A stretch of 64,000 nt of DNA from Viridibacterium sp035456105 (GCA_035456105.1 DATIDV010000034.1:5933-69932); one strand, 5' to 3'. Counted from the first letter of the stretch, positions 19,078 to 28,199 are shown. Notes: a model not told the origin generated them from the letters alone. Made by a program: numbers and translations.

Positions 19078-20355
19078 ATGGACATAAAGCAATACATGGA
19101 ACAGGTCGGCAAACAGGCGCGCGCCGCATCGCGCCTCGTCGCAGCCGCCTCCACCGACGCCAAGAACACCGCCCTCAACGCCATGGCCGCGAAGATCCGC
19201 GAGCGCCAGGCAGAACTGCTCGCCGCCAACGAACGCGATCTCGCGCAGGCCCGCGCCGAGGGCCTCGAAGCCTCTCTGATCGACCGCCTCACGCTCACCG
19301 CCAAGGGCGTGGAGAGCATGGCGCAAGGCCTCGAACAGATTGCCTCGCTGCCCGATCCGGTCGGCGAGATTACCAATGTGAAACGGCGCCCCTCCGGCAT
19401 CCAGGTCGGGCACATGCGCGTGCCGCTGGGCGTGATCGGCATCATTTACGAAGCGCGCCCGAACGTAACGGCTGATGCGGCCGGCTTGTGCCTGAAGAGC
19501 GGCAACGCCGCCATCCTGCGCGGCGGCAAGGAAGCCCTGCATTGCAACCAGGCCATCGCCGCCTGCGTGCGTGCCGGCCTCGCTGCGGCAGGTCTGCCTG
19601 AAACCTCAGTGCAGGTCATCGAGACGACCGACCGCGCAGCCGTCGGTGAACTCATCACCATGCCGCAATACGTGGACGTGATCGTGCCGCGCGGCGGCAA
19701 GGGCCTCATCGAACGCATCAGCAAGGATGCACGCGTGCCGGTCATCAAACATCTCGACGGCAACTGTCACGTCTACATCGACGACGATGCAGATGAAGTG
19801 AAGATCCTGCCCATCGTCGAGAATTCGAAGACGCAGCGTTACGGCACCTGCAATACGGCCGAAGGCCTGCTGATTGCACGCAGCGTTGCCAAGCGCTTCC
19901 TGCCCGCCATCGGCAAGATGCTCGCCGGCAAGGGCGTAGAAATGCGTGGCTGCGCAGAGTCCTTGGCCATCCTGCGCGAAGCCGGCATCGACAATGCAAA
20001 ACTCGTCGCCGCCACCGAGCAGGACTGGTTCGAGGAATATCTCGCGCCCGTCATTGCAGTGAAGGTCGTCGACGGCCTCAATGCAGCCATCGACCACATC
20101 AACACCTACAGCTCGCAGCACACCGACAGCATAGTCAGCGAGAACTACACGAAGGCGATGCGCTTCCTGCGCGAGGTGGATTCCGCCTCGGTCATGGTGA
20201 ATGCCTCGACCCGTTTCGCCGATGGTTTCGAGTATGGTCTCGGCGCCGAGATCGGAATTTCAACGGACAAGATCCACGCACGCGGCCCGGTCGGCCTCGA
20301 GGGCCTGACATCCCAGAAATGGATCGTGTTCGGCAACGGCGAAGTTCGCAAATAG
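19078..20355 (+). CDS. proA: Gamma-glutamyl phosphate reductase
   Basis: 425 aa. NADPH-dependent second step of proline synthesis, giving glutamate-5-semialdehyde. Aldehyde-dehydrogenase fold with RMPLGVIGIIYEARPNV-type nucleotide-binding segment, LKSGNAAILRGGKEA and the catalytic Cys in YGTCNTAEGLL. The ATG at 19078 starts MDIKQYMEQVGKQAR, the usual N-terminus. In betaproteobacteria proA normally follows holA; the intervening glycan cluster is unusual. A small membrane-protein gene follows 11 bases later. Confidence 0.96.
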   Translation: MDIKQYMEQVGKQARAASRLVAAASTDAKNTALNAMAAKIRERQAELLAANERDLAQARAEGLEASLIDRLTLTAKGVESMAQGLEQIASLPDPVGEITNVKRRPSGIQVGHMRVPLGVIGIIYEARPNVTADAAGLCLKSGNAAILRGGKEALHCNQAIAACVRAGLAAAGLPETSVQVIETTDRAAVGELITMPQYVDVIVPRGGKGLIERISKDARVPVIKHLDGNCHVYIDDDADEVKILPIVENSKTQRYGTCNTAEGLLIARSVAKRFLPAIGKMLAGKGVEMRGCAESLAILREAGIDNAKLVAATEQDWFEEYLAPVIAVKVVDGLNAAIDHINTYSSQHTDSIVSENYTKAMRFLREVDSASVMVNASTRFADGFEYGLGAEIGISTDKIHARGPVGLEGLTSQKWIVFGNGEVRK

Positions 20356-20366
20356 AAAGGTAATGA

Positions 20367-20585
20367 ATGCTGGATAACCAGACACTGGGCATTGTGTGTG
20401 TCACTGCAGGAATAGCTCTGCCGCTGCTGGCCTGGACGTTTTTCCGCAAAGACGAATACAAGTTTTTCACCTTTGCGCCGTTCAATGAAGCGCACAAATA
20501 CATGCGCGCGCCCGGTGGCGTGATCTGGTGGACCGGCATCGCCATCCTATGCGTCGGCATCTTCAACTGCTGGGCTGCGCCCTGA
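20367..20585 (+). CDS. Small two-helix membrane protein
   Basis: 72 aa with a ribosome site (GAAAGGTAA) and start 11 bases after proA. Two hydrophobic helices (TLGIVCVTAGIALPLLAW and GGVIWWTGIAILCVGIFN) flank a short loop with FFRKDEYKFFTFAPFNEAHK. Function unknown; cotranscription with proA is likely. Confidence 0.7.
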   Translation: MLDNQTLGIVCVTAGIALPLLAWTFFRKDEYKFFTFAPFNEAHKYMRAPGGVIWWTGIAILCVGIFNCWAAP

Positions 20586-20677
20586 GCATCTGAGGGTGTG
20601 CGGCAACTTGGCAGCACCTGATCTTTGCTGAACAATCAGCCAGGCGTTCGCATCAGGACGCACTACAGGAGACAGGT

Positions 20678-21274
20678 ATGACCGCAGGATCAAAGCACAT
20701 TTCAATCAAGATCGTATTGGCATCGCTGTGGGTGCTGACCTCGTCACTCCCCGCACGTGCGCTGGATCTCGCCAGCGCGCATTTCGACGACAAGACCAGC
20801 GTCGCGGCGAGCGAACTGACCCTTAACGGCGCGGGCATTCGCACCAAGCTGCTCTTCAAGGTTTATGCCATAGGCCTTTACCTGCCACAAAAAACTGAAG
20901 GTGCCGATGCCGTGCTCGCCAGCAAGGGTCCGCGTCGCATCCAGATCGTCACCTTGCGTGACCTGACGGCCGAACAACTGACAGATGCCTTCGTCGAAGC
21001 GCTCAACGCCAATCACTCCGAACAGGAGATGAGCAAACTCGCAGCCCGTGTCGATCGTTTCCGCACAACTATGTTGTCCATCGGCAAAACTGCCGAAAAA
21101 ACCGTGATTCGCCTCGATTATCTGCCAGCAAGCGGCACGCGCCTGACCGTTGGCAATGAGCAGAAAGGCAGCGACATCGCGGGCGAGGATTTCTACTTGG
21201 CCTTGCTTCGTATCTGGCTGGGCAATGCGCCCGCACAACCGGATATCAAGGAAAAACTAGCGGGCAAGAATTGA
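20678..21274 (+). CDS. Chalcone isomerase-like family protein, exported
   Basis: 198 aa. N-terminal signal peptide cleaved near ARA/LDL, then the bacterial chalcone-isomerase-like fold: LNGAGIRTKLLFKVYAIGLYLP, a conserved KGPRRIQIVTLRDL, a helical EQEMSKLAARVDRF region and a C-terminal GEDFYLALLRIWLGNAP. Bacterial members lack a proven isomerase role and are regarded as periplasmic ligand-binding proteins of unknown ligand. Preceded by ACAGGAGACAGGT ribosome sequence. Confidence 0.87.
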   Translation: MTAGSKHISIKIVLASLWVLTSSLPARALDLASAHFDDKTSVAASELTLNGAGIRTKLLFKVYAIGLYLPQKTEGADAVLASKGPRRIQIVTLRDLTAEQLTDAFVEALNANHSEQEMSKLAARVDRFRTTMLSIGKTAEKTVIRLDYLPASGTRLTVGNEQKGSDIAGEDFYLALLRIWLGNAPAQPDIKEKLAGKN

Positions 21275-21314
21275 TATTGAAAACACCAGAATACCTCGAC
21301 GGCGCATTACTGAA

Positions 21315-21818
21315 TTGACGACAGAACTCCTCGACTTCTCCCCTACGGATTTCGCAGCCATTCTTCCGCTGCCATGCTGCCGTCTAGGTATCCGAACCGA
21401 TGCAAGTGGAGAGCTGGACTCGATTTACTTTCTGCCCCCCACGACACCTCTGCGCGCATTTGCGGGAAGTGACGGCCCGGTCAAAACACTGGAGCACGCG
21501 CTGGCCCGGTGGATGGAAAATCCCGCTCAGAAATTCGATTTTCCTGTTCTGAATCGCGGCACCCCATTCCAGCGACGTGTCTGGCAAGCCATAGCTGAAA
21601 TCCCGGCGGGCGAGATTCGAACCTATGGCGAATTGAGTGCGAGTATTGGCGGCACCGCACGCGCAGTCGGACAAGCTTGCGGTGCCAATCCATTTCCGAT
21701 TGTCGTGCCCTGCCACCGTGTCGTAGCCAAGACCGGCATCGGCGGCTTTGCCAATGCCCGTGACGGCTGGTTGCTGGAGACCAAGCGCTGGCTGCTCAAA
21801 CACGAAGGCGTGCTGTGA
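21315..21818 (+). CDS. ogt: Methylated-DNA-[protein]-cysteine S-methyltransferase
   Basis: 167 aa. Suicide repair enzyme that moves the alkyl group from O6-alkylguanine to its own cysteine. Active-site motif PCHRVV with its Cys is intact; the helix-turn-helix part TPFQRRVWQAIAEIPAGEIR and YGELSASIGGTARAVGQACG are typical, as is the N-terminal Ogt domain. The TTG start is chosen because it gives full length. Its stop overlaps the GTG start of xerD. Confidence 0.93.
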   Translation: MTTELLDFSPTDFAAILPLPCCRLGIRTDASGELDSIYFLPPTTPLRAFAGSDGPVKTLEHALARWMENPAQKFDFPVLNRGTPFQRRVWQAIAEIPAGEIRTYGELSASIGGTARAVGQACGANPFPIVVPCHRVVAKTGIGGFANARDGWLLETKRWLLKHEGVL

Positions 21819-22732
21819 CAGGCGAAATCCCCGCCACACTTGCCGCAGCCGATTCAACCGCTATCGACGAATTCGCAGACAGCCTGTGGCTGCAGGACGG
21901 ATTATCGAAAAACACGCTCGACGCCTATCGCTCTGATCTGTCCTTGTTTGCCCTGTGGCTGGCGCCGCGCCAGCAAACGCTGCTTGAGGCCAGCAATGCG
22001 CATATTTCAGACTACCTCGGCGAATTAAGCAGCACGCATCGCGCCACAACCCAGCGCCGGGTACTGGCTGCACTGCGCCGCTTTTATCGCCTGCAGCTCG
22101 CAGAGAATCGCATTGCCTGCGATCCGACCGTTCAAACGGATTCTCCGCTGGCCCCACAACGCTTCCCGAAAACACTCAGCGAATCACAGGTCGAAGCCCT
22201 ACTCGCTGCGCCGGATATCAGCACGCCACAGGGGCTGCGCGATCGTGCCATGTTTGAAACGATTTACGCCACCGGCCTGCGCGTTTCCGAGCTCGTTGAA
22301 TTGAAGATATTCGAGATGGATTTACAGTCCGGCTTGGTGCGCATCATCGGCAAAGGCAGCAAGGAGCGCCTCGTACCGCTCGGCGAATGGGCCATCGAAT
22401 GCATAAATCGCTATCTCCGTGAAGCCCGGCCAGTACTGATGAAGGCACCGTGCGAAGCCGTATTCCTCAGCCGGCTCGGTCGCGGCATGACGCGCCAGAT
22501 GTTCTGGCAAATCGTCAAACGACATGCCATTCAGGCGGGCATCGACGCGGCCAGCATTTCCCCGCATACCCTGCGCCATGCTTTTGCCACGCACTTGCTC
22601 AATCACGGCGCCGATCTGCGCGTCGTGCAATTGCTGCTCGGCCATTCGGATATATCAACGACGCAGATATACACGCATGTAGCAAGCGAACGCTTGAAGA
22701 AACTGCACGCGGTCCATCACCCACGCGGTTGA
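21815..22732 (+). CDS. xerD: Site-specific tyrosine recombinase XerD
   Basis: 305 aa; with XerC it resolves chromosome dimers at dif. N-terminal SAM-like domain (LSKNTLDAYRSDLSLFALWL) and the C-terminal catalytic domain with Arg in ATGLRVSELVEL, Lys in GKGSKERLVPLG, HTLRHAFATHLL (HxxR), LLGHSDISTTQIYTHV with His and the nucleophilic Tyr. GTG start overlaps the ogt stop (GTGA). Chromosomal housekeeping form, not a mobile-element integrase, judged by full-length XerD-like organisation. Confidence 0.94.
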   Translation: MTGEIPATLAAADSTAIDEFADSLWLQDGLSKNTLDAYRSDLSLFALWLAPRQQTLLEASNAHISDYLGELSSTHRATTQRRVLAALRRFYRLQLAENRIACDPTVQTDSPLAPQRFPKTLSESQVEALLAAPDISTPQGLRDRAMFETIYATGLRVSELVELKIFEMDLQSGLVRIIGKGSKERLVPLGEWAIECINRYLREARPVLMKAPCEAVFLSRLGRGMTRQMFWQIVKRHAIQAGIDAASISPHTLRHAFATHLLNHGADLRVVQLLLGHSDISTTQIYTHVASERLKKLHAVHHPRG

Positions 22733-22895
22733 ATCAGGAGGGGATTGCCTGATATGGATAATGCTTTGCATTTTCGGGACATTTATCTGAAAATACTCGA
22801 CAAATATAAAAAAACAGATTCGCTCCTGCAAACAAGGCCTCGCAACAGACTTTGAAACACGCGAAAATTCGGCTAATCCAGACAAGGAAAACAAC

Positions 22896-23252
22896 ATGGT
22901 ACTGAGCAAGCTCTCGCTTTCCGAACTCAATCGTCAAAAGGCGCGCATCGAAGCAGAGATCGCGCGCCGTTCACAAAACTCCAAGCGCGACCTGCTCAAG
23001 AAGGTACAGAAACTGGCCAACGACGCTGGCGTCCCGCTGAGCGAATTGCTGGGTACCAAGTTGCCGAAGGCGACAAAGCCCGCCAAGGCTGCTGCGCCTA
23101 AGAAGCCCCGTGGCGGCAAGGGCAAGGTTGCCCCGAAATACAGCAACCCGGCCGACGCCTCGCAAACCTGGACCGGTCGTGGTCGCCAGCCGCTGTGGGT
23201 TTCCGGTTATGTAGCCTCTGGCAAGCCAATTACCGATCTGCTGATCAAGTAA
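22896..23252 (+). CDS. H-NS family nucleoid-associated protein
   Basis: 118 aa. Short coiled-coil oligomerisation region (LSELNRQKARIEAEIARRSQ), a basic Lys/Ala/Pro linker (KATKPAKAAAPKKPRGGKGK), and the conserved DNA-binding C-terminus KYSNPADASQTWTGRGRQPL. It silences AT-rich or foreign genes and organises the nucleoid. AAGGA lies upstream of ATG 22896. The 160-base upstream region is AT-rich compared with its surroundings, as expected for a promoter that H-NS may itself bind. Confidence 0.93.
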   Translation: MVLSKLSLSELNRQKARIEAEIARRSQNSKRDLLKKVQKLANDAGVPLSELLGTKLPKATKPAKAAAPKKPRGGKGKVAPKYSNPADASQTWTGRGRQPLWVSGYVASGKPITDLLIK

Positions 23253-23266
23253 ATCGGCATTGAATT

Positions 23267-23305
23267 AAAAAAGCCGCGCAGATCGAATCTGTGCGGCTTT
23301 TTTTT
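23267..23305. terminator. Bidirectional rho-independent terminator
   Basis: A-run, stem AAGCCGCGCAGAT / ATCTGTGCGGCTT (one G-T pair), then eight T residues. It lies between the convergent H-NS and folB genes and can serve both. Confidence 0.9.
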
Positions 23306-23320
23306 ATTGCGTGGGAAAGG

Positions 23321-23713
23321 TCAGGTTGGCCCTGCACCAGACGGCCAGAATGGCGGCATGAAACCATCGCGTCCGCGCTCGATATACACCCCCACTCTGC
23401 GCACGCCACGCAATACGCCAAGCTTGGCAATCGAAATGCGCACCCAGGGCGCCCCAAACTCGTCAAACAGGACTTTGACGAGAAACTCTCCCAGGGTTTC
23501 AAGCAAATTGAAATGCTGGGTGAGGAGTAACTCACGAATGCGCGTCGTAACCTTCTCATAATCAATTGTGTCGGCAATATGATCGCGCTCGGCCGCAGCT
23601 TCGGGCACACCGAAAGTCAGGTTGATTTCGACCGTTTGCGTCGCCGCTTTCTCGTGCGGATAAATTCCCACACGCGCTTCAAGCTGAAGTCCTTCGACAA
23701 AGATAAAATCCAT
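23321..23713 (-). CDS. folB: Dihydroneopterin aldolase
   Basis: 130 aa. Cleaves 7,8-dihydroneopterin in folate synthesis. The N-terminal signature MDFIFVEGLQLEARVGIYPHEK contains the catalytic Glu region, followed by IADTIDYEKVTTRIRELL and HFNLLETLGEFLVKVL, all typical of FolB. Convergent with the H-NS gene. The start ATG gives the conserved N-terminus; a divergent plsY gene begins 71 bases away. Confidence 0.92.
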   Translation of the reverse strand: MDFIFVEGLQLEARVGIYPHEKAATQTVEINLTFGVPEAAAERDHIADTIDYEKVTTRIRELLLTQHFNLLETLGEFLVKVLFDEFGAPWVRISIAKLGVLRGVRRVGVYIERGRDGFMPPFWPSGAGPT

Positions 23714-23784
23714 ACTTTGCTACCCCGTGTTTTGCTACCCTGCTCTGCCAGCGCCCACCTGGCCGCCAACCACTAAGCCATTCC

Positions 23785-24420
23785 ATGAATACTGCCATCC
23801 CCATTCTAGCCCTGCTCGCCGCCTTCCTTATCGGCTCCATTCCCTTCGCCGTCATCGTGTCGAAGCTCATGGGGCTCGACGATCCGCGCAGCTACGGCTC
23901 GGGCAATCCTGGCGCCACCAATGTCTTGCGCAGCGGCAGCAAGGCAGCTGCGATCCTGACCTTGCTGGGCGATGCGGCCAAAGGCCTGTTCGCAGTCCTA
24001 CTCGCGAAAGCGCTCGCCCCGAGTCTTGGCTTTTCCACGCAAGTACTCGCCGGCATCGCCATTGCCGTATTTCTCGGTCACGTGTTTTCGGTCTTCCTGC
24101 GCTTTCGTGGCGGCAAGGGCGTTGCCACGGCCGCAGGAGTATTGCTAGGCATTGAATGGCGGCTGGGCGCAGCCGTGCTGGGCGTGTGGATGCTGGTGGC
24201 GCTGATCTCGCGCTACTCCTCACTTGCTGCATTGAGCGCCGCAGTCGCCGCTCCCTTGCTGACGCTCTGGCTGACGCAAAACGAAACCTGGACGGGCGCC
24301 GTGGTCATCATGTCGGCCATCCTGATCTGGCGCCACAAGGACAATATCCGCAAGCTACTGGCCGGCCAGGAAGGTCGGCTGGGCAAGAAGAAACCGGCGG
24401 ACGATCAGGCGAATGCCTGA
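23785..24420 (+). CDS. plsY: Acyl-phosphate:glycerol-3-phosphate acyltransferase
   Basis: 211 aa integral membrane enzyme making lysophosphatidic acid from acyl-phosphate. Motif 1 YGSGNPGATNVLRSGSKAAA, motif 2 GHVFSVFLRFRGGKGVATAAG and motif 3 are visible across about five membrane helices; the C-terminus is basic. It overlaps the convergent tsaD gene by 16 bases. Confidence 0.95.
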   Translation: MNTAIPILALLAAFLIGSIPFAVIVSKLMGLDDPRSYGSGNPGATNVLRSGSKAAAILTLLGDAAKGLFAVLLAKALAPSLGFSTQVLAGIAIAVFLGHVFSVFLRFRGGKGVATAAGVLLGIEWRLGAAVLGVWMLVALISRYSSLAALSAAVAAPLLTLWLTQNETWTGAVVIMSAILIWRHKDNIRKLLAGQEGRLGKKKPADDQANA

Positions 24421-25439
24421 TCCAGCGGCCAGCGCGGGCGAATGGCAAAGGCACCGTCTGTAGTCGCTTCCGCTACACCGGCTTCAATGCGCATTGCCGT
24501 CGCCAGCGCAATCATCGCGCCATTGTCAGAACAGAACTCCAGCTCGGGGAAGTACACGCGACCTCCGCGACGCGTCACTGCAGCCACCAACTGCTCGCGC
24601 AAGCGTGCATTAGCGCCTACCCCGCCCGCTACTACGAGCCGCTTGAGGCCGGTCTGTTTGAGGGCCGCCAGGGCCTTGGCGCACAGCACATCGGTCACGG
24701 CCTCCTGAAACTCGGCCGCCAGGTCGGCGGATTGCTCTGGCAGATAATCTGGCTGTTGCGTCGCCGTCAACACAGCCGTCTTCAAACCACTGAAACTGAA
24801 TTGCAAATCGCCGGATCGGAGCATCGGCCGCGGCAACTTGAATTTGCCAGCCACGCCTTGCGCCGCCAGCCTGGCCATCGCCGGCCCGCCGGGATAGCCG
24901 AGCCCCAGCAACTTGCCGGTCTTGTCGAAGGCCTCGCCTGCCGCGTCATCGACGCTTTCACCGAGCAGCTTGTATTCGCCCACTCCGGTGACGCTCATAA
25001 GCTGTGTATGTCCGCCCGAAACGAGCAGCGCTACAAACGGAAACCTCGGCGGCTCACTGGCGAGCAATGGCGACAGCAAATGTCCTTCAAGGTGATGAAC
25101 CGGAATGGCCGGAATGTTCAAGGAAAGCGCCAGCGCCTCGGCCACGCTGGCACCCACGAGTAGCGCTCCCGCCAACCCGGGGCCGGTTGTATAGCCAATG
25201 GCCTTCAGATCACTCAGCTTGCCGCCTGCCGCCGCCAGCGTTTCGCGAATCAACGGCACGATGCGCCGCACGTGGTCGCGCGAAGCCAGCTCCGGTACGA
25301 CGCCGCCATAGGCTGCGTGCATGTCGATCTGGGAGAAAACGCGGTGGGATGCGAGACGATGGGCTGCAAGGTCGTAAAGACCAATGCCGGTTTCGTCGCA
25401 GGAGGTTTCTATACCCAAAACAAGATGTTGCGTGCTCAT
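24405..25439 (-). CDS. tsaD: tRNA N6-threonylcarbamoyladenosine synthase subunit TsaD
   Basis: 344 aa ASKHA-fold protein that transfers threonylcarbamoyl to A37 of ANN-decoding tRNAs. N-terminal LGIETSCDETGIGLYD, metal-binding HxxxxH in PVHHLEGHLLSP, PFVALLVSGGHTQL and DDAAGEAFDK are all intact. Divergent from rpsU, the usual arrangement in proteobacteria. Confidence 0.96.
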   Translation of the reverse strand: MSTQHLVLGIETSCDETGIGLYDLAAHRLASHRVFSQIDMHAAYGGVVPELASRDHVRRIVPLIRETLAAAGGKLSDLKAIGYTTGPGLAGALLVGASVAEALALSLNIPAIPVHHLEGHLLSPLLASEPPRFPFVALLVSGGHTQLMSVTGVGEYKLLGESVDDAAGEAFDKTGKLLGLGYPGGPAMARLAAQGVAGKFKLPRPMLRSGDLQFSFSGLKTAVLTATQQPDYLPEQSADLAAEFQEAVTDVLCAKALAALKQTGLKRLVVAGGVGANARLREQLVAAVTRRGGRVYFPELEFCSDNGAMIALATAMRIEAGVAEATTDGAFAIRPRWPLDQAFA

Positions 25440-25485
25440 GACACAGAGTCTACAACACTCCGCAGATCAATCTTTCGCTGTGGAC

Positions 25486-25514
25486 TTGGTAAACCTGAAA
25501 GGACGTAGTAACAT
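25486..25514 (+). promoter_or_regulatory. Possible sigma-70 promoter for the rpsU-yqeY-dnaG-rpoD region
   Basis: TTGGTA and TAACAT separated by 17 bases, 75 bases before the rpsU start. Position is right for the macromolecular-synthesis operon, but both boxes match only partly. Confidence 0.4.
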
Positions 25515-25588
25515 CGCCGACTCTTCGGAAAGCCAAGCGCCTCCGGACCCCAATACGCAGTAAAGCAACCCAGCAAGGAACCTGACGA

Positions 25589-25801
25589 ATGCCTGGTGTA
25601 CGTCTCAAAGAAAACGAACCGTTCGAAGTAGCCATCCGCCGCTTCAAGCGCACGATTGAAAAGTCTGGCGTGCTGACCGACCTGCGCGCACGCGAGTTCT
25701 ACGAAAAGCCAACTTCCGAGCGCAAGCGCAAGAAGGCTGCCGCCGTGAAGCGCCTGCACAAGCGCCTGCGCAGCCAGACTCTGCCGCCAAAGCTGTTCTG
25801 A
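25589..25801 (+). CDS. rpsU: 30S ribosomal protein S21
   Basis: 70 aa, standard length; binds the small subunit near the anti-Shine-Dalgarno end. PGVRLKENEPFEVAIRRFKR and the basic C-terminal helix are typical. CAAGGA precedes the ATG. First gene of the macromolecular-synthesis cluster. Confidence 0.96.
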   Translation: MPGVRLKENEPFEVAIRRFKRTIEKSGVLTDLRAREFYEKPTSERKRKKAAAVKRLHKRLRSQTLPPKLF

Positions 25802-25841
25802 TTGCCTGCGCCGTCCAGGCGCGGCAGCATTAGCTTTATGC

Positions 25842-25878
25842 AAGACCCGGCGCCCTTTGGGCGGCCGGGTTTTGTTGT
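25842..25878 (+). terminator. Terminator-like hairpin between rpsU and yqeY
   Basis: Stem of ACCCGGCGCCC against GGGCGGCCGGGT (one bulge) with loop TTT, followed by TTTTGTTGTTT. In this operon type such an attenuator raises rpsU over dnaG and rpoD. Confidence 0.7.
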
Positions 25879-25921
25879 TTAGAGCTCCTCCGCTTACGTA
25901 TTGATTACCTGGAAATCCGCC

Positions 25922-26368
25922 ATGTCCCTCAAGGAACGCATCACCGAAGACATGAAGACCGCCATGCGCGCCAAGGAAACGGTGCGCCTGTCAGCCATCC
26001 GCCTGCTGCTCGCCGCGATCAAACAGAAGGAAGTCGACGAACGCGTGGTCGTGGATGACGCAATGACCGTCGCCATCATCGACAAGCTGCTCAAGCAACG
26101 CCGCGATTCGGTCACACAATATGAAGCCGCCAAGCGCGAAGACCTGGCCGCCATCGAGCGCCAGGAAATCGAAGTGCTGTCGACCTATATGCCCGCAGGC
26201 CTGTCGGAAGCCGAAATCGATGCCGCCGTGCAAGCTGCAATCGCCGAAACCGGCGCAGCCGGTCCTGCCGACATGGGCAAGATGATGGCCGCATTGAAGC
26301 CTAAGCTGGCGGGCCGAGCCGACATGGCACAGGTCTCGGCCAAGATCAAAGCCGCACTGAGCAAATGA
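25922..26368 (+). CDS. GatB/YqeY domain protein
   Basis: 148 aa. Homologous to the tail domain of the GatB amidotransferase subunit: MSLKERITEDMKTAMRAK, KQRRDSVTQYEAAKREDLA, and GPADMGKMMAALKPKLAGRADM. Free-standing YqeY proteins lie between rpsU and dnaG in many proteobacteria; the role is not settled. An upstream TTG (25901) is in frame but ATG 25922 gives the usual N-terminus. Confidence 0.92.
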   Translation: MSLKERITEDMKTAMRAKETVRLSAIRLLLAAIKQKEVDERVVVDDAMTVAIIDKLLKQRRDSVTQYEAAKREDLAAIERQEIEVLSTYMPAGLSEAEIDAAVQAAIAETGAAGPADMGKMMAALKPKLAGRADMAQVSAKIKAALSK

Positions 26369-26435
26369 AGAGCCTGCGTGGGCACACCGTGCCCACCCTA
26401 CTCCTCACTCCTGACTCTTCACTCCTCACTGAAGA

Positions 26436-28199
26436 ATGATCCCCGAGTCATTCGTCCAGGAAGTGCTGGCGCGAGTCGACATCGTCGACCTCATCGAGCG
26501 CCACGTGCCGCTAAAAAAAGGCGGCGCGAACTACTCTGCCTGCTGCCCGTTCCATAACGAGAAATCGCCAAGCTTCACAGTCAGCCCGACCAAACAGTTC
26601 TATCACTGCTTCGGCTGCGGTGCGCACGGCACGGCGATCGGCTTTCTCATGGAATATGCGGGCGCCTCGTTCCCGGATGCCATCCGCGAACTTGCCCAGC
26701 AAGTCGGCCTGCAGGTACCGGAGGATGAGCGCCCGGACCCGAAGAAGCAGGCGCAGAGCCAATCCCTGCTCGAAATCACGGCGCGGGCCGCCAAGTTCTA
26801 TCGCGAACAACTCAAGCAATCGCCGAAAGCCATCGACTACCTGAAGAGCCGCGGCCTGACCGGCGAAATCGCTGCACGCTACGGCATCGGCTACGCCCCC
26901 GAAGGCTGGCAAGGGCTGCGCAGCGTCTTCGGCGAACAGTACGAGCAGGAAGCGCTGGTAGAAGGCGGTCTGGTTATCACCAACGACACAGGCCGCCGTT
27001 ACGATCGCTTTCGTGATCGCGTGATGTTTCCGATTCACGATCAGCGCGGCAACATCATCGGCTTCGGCGGCCGCGTGCTCGGGCCCGACACGCCGAAATA
27101 CCTGAATTCACCTGAAACGCCGCTGTTCGAAAAAGGCCGCGAGCTTTACGGCCTGCATCAAGCGCGGCAGTCTATTCGCGAGAGCAATGTGGTCGTCGTG
27201 ACCGAGGGCTACATGGACGTTGTCGCCCTCGCCCAGTTCGGTTTCGGCTCGGCCGTCGCCACGCTTGGTACCGCGACCACGGCCACGCACATCCAGAAAC
27301 TTTTCCGCCAGGCAGAGCGCGTGGTGTTCTGTTTCGACGGCGACAAGGCCGGGCGCAAGGCCGCGCGCCGCGCGCTGGAAGCCAGCATTGAGCATCTCGC
27401 TGACGACCGCGCAGTGCGCTTCCTGTTTCTACCTGCAGAACACGACCCTGATAGCTACATCCGCGAGGAAGGCCTCGTCATGTTCCAGCGCGCGCTCAAC
27501 GAAGCGACGCCACTGACCGACTTCCTGCTGCGCGAATTGCGGGGCGACCTTGATCTGTCCCGCGCCGAGGGCCGCGCCCGTCTCGTTTTCGAAGCCAAGG
27601 AATGGGTGCCGCGCATGTCCGCGCCCATCCTGCGCGCCCAGACCGTGCGATCGCTGGCCGATATGGCCGAGATGGACGTCGTCGAAGTCGAGCGCGCGCT
27701 CGGCATGGAGCCTGGCAATAAAAAAAATCGCCCTCCCCCGCGCCGGCTGGAGCGCCAACGCGTCGTGACCTCAACGCGCCAGTTGCTGCGCCTGCTGTGC
27801 GCGCGGCCAGAGCTGTGCGTTCAGGTGCCGGAAGACGCCGACCTGCTGATGCCGGACGACACGGAGCGCGAAGTTCTGCAATTGCTTTGCGAACGCGCAC
27901 ATTCCGGCGCGGTCTTATCACTGACCGCCCTGTTCGAAAGCCAGACTGATGCGGGCCGCCGCAATCTGATCGCCGACCTGCTGACGACCTCCGACGAGGA
28001 GCATGTGGGCGACGAAGACGCCAGCGATGTGCTGGCCGACACCCTGCGCACCCTGCGTCGCAATGCCGTGGAACGGGAGATCGAAAACCTGACCCAGCGC
28101 GCCGTCGCCGGCAACCTGGGACCCGATGAAAAACGCCACCTGACTGAGCTGCTGCTACAGAAACAGACGCTCAAGTCTGGACAGAAACCCCCTGTCTAA
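26436..28199 (+). CDS. dnaG: DNA primase
   Basis: 587 aa. Makes RNA primers at the replication fork. N-terminal CHC2 zinc finger (CCPFHNEKSPSF then FHCFGCG-like YHCFGCGAHG), RNA-polymerase core with TOPRIM acidic motif VVVTEGYMDVVAL and FCFDGDKAGRKA, and a C-terminal DnaB-binding region (about 440-587). The start opens on MIPESFVQEVLARVDIVDLI, the standard N-terminus. Confidence 0.97.
   Translation: MIPESFVQEVLARVDIVDLIERHVPLKKGGANYSACCPFHNEKSPSFTVSPTKQFYHCFGCGAHGTAIGFLMEYAGASFPDAIRELAQQVGLQVPEDERPDPKKQAQSQSLLEITARAAKFYREQLKQSPKAIDYLKSRGLTGEIAARYGIGYAPEGWQGLRSVFGEQYEQEALVEGGLVITNDTGRRYDRFRDRVMFPIHDQRGNIIGFGGRVLGPDTPKYLNSPETPLFEKGRELYGLHQARQSIRESNVVVVTEGYMDVVALAQFGFGSAVATLGTATTATHIQKLFRQAERVVFCFDGDKAGRKAARRALEASIEHLADDRAVRFLFLPAEHDPDSYIREEGLVMFQRALNEATPLTDFLLRELRGDLDLSRAEGRARLVFEAKEWVPRMSAPILRAQTVRSLADMAEMDVVEVERALGMEPGNKKNRPPPRRLERQRVVTSTRQLLRLLCARPELCVQVPEDADLLMPDDTEREVLQLLCERAHSGAVLSLTALFESQTDAGRRNLIADLLTTSDEEHVGDEDASDVLADTLRTLRRNAVEREIENLTQRAVAGNLGPDEKRHLTELLLQKQTLKSGQKPPV

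Noticed and set aside
21815..22732. xerD as the integrase of a mobile element
   Set aside because: Sequence and context (ogt, H-NS, folB) are those of the chromosomal dimer-resolution gene; no attachment repeats flank it.
24156..25163. 335-codon plus-strand frame across tsaD
   Set aside because: Shadow of tsaD; its translation is Arg/Gly/His-rich and unlike any family.
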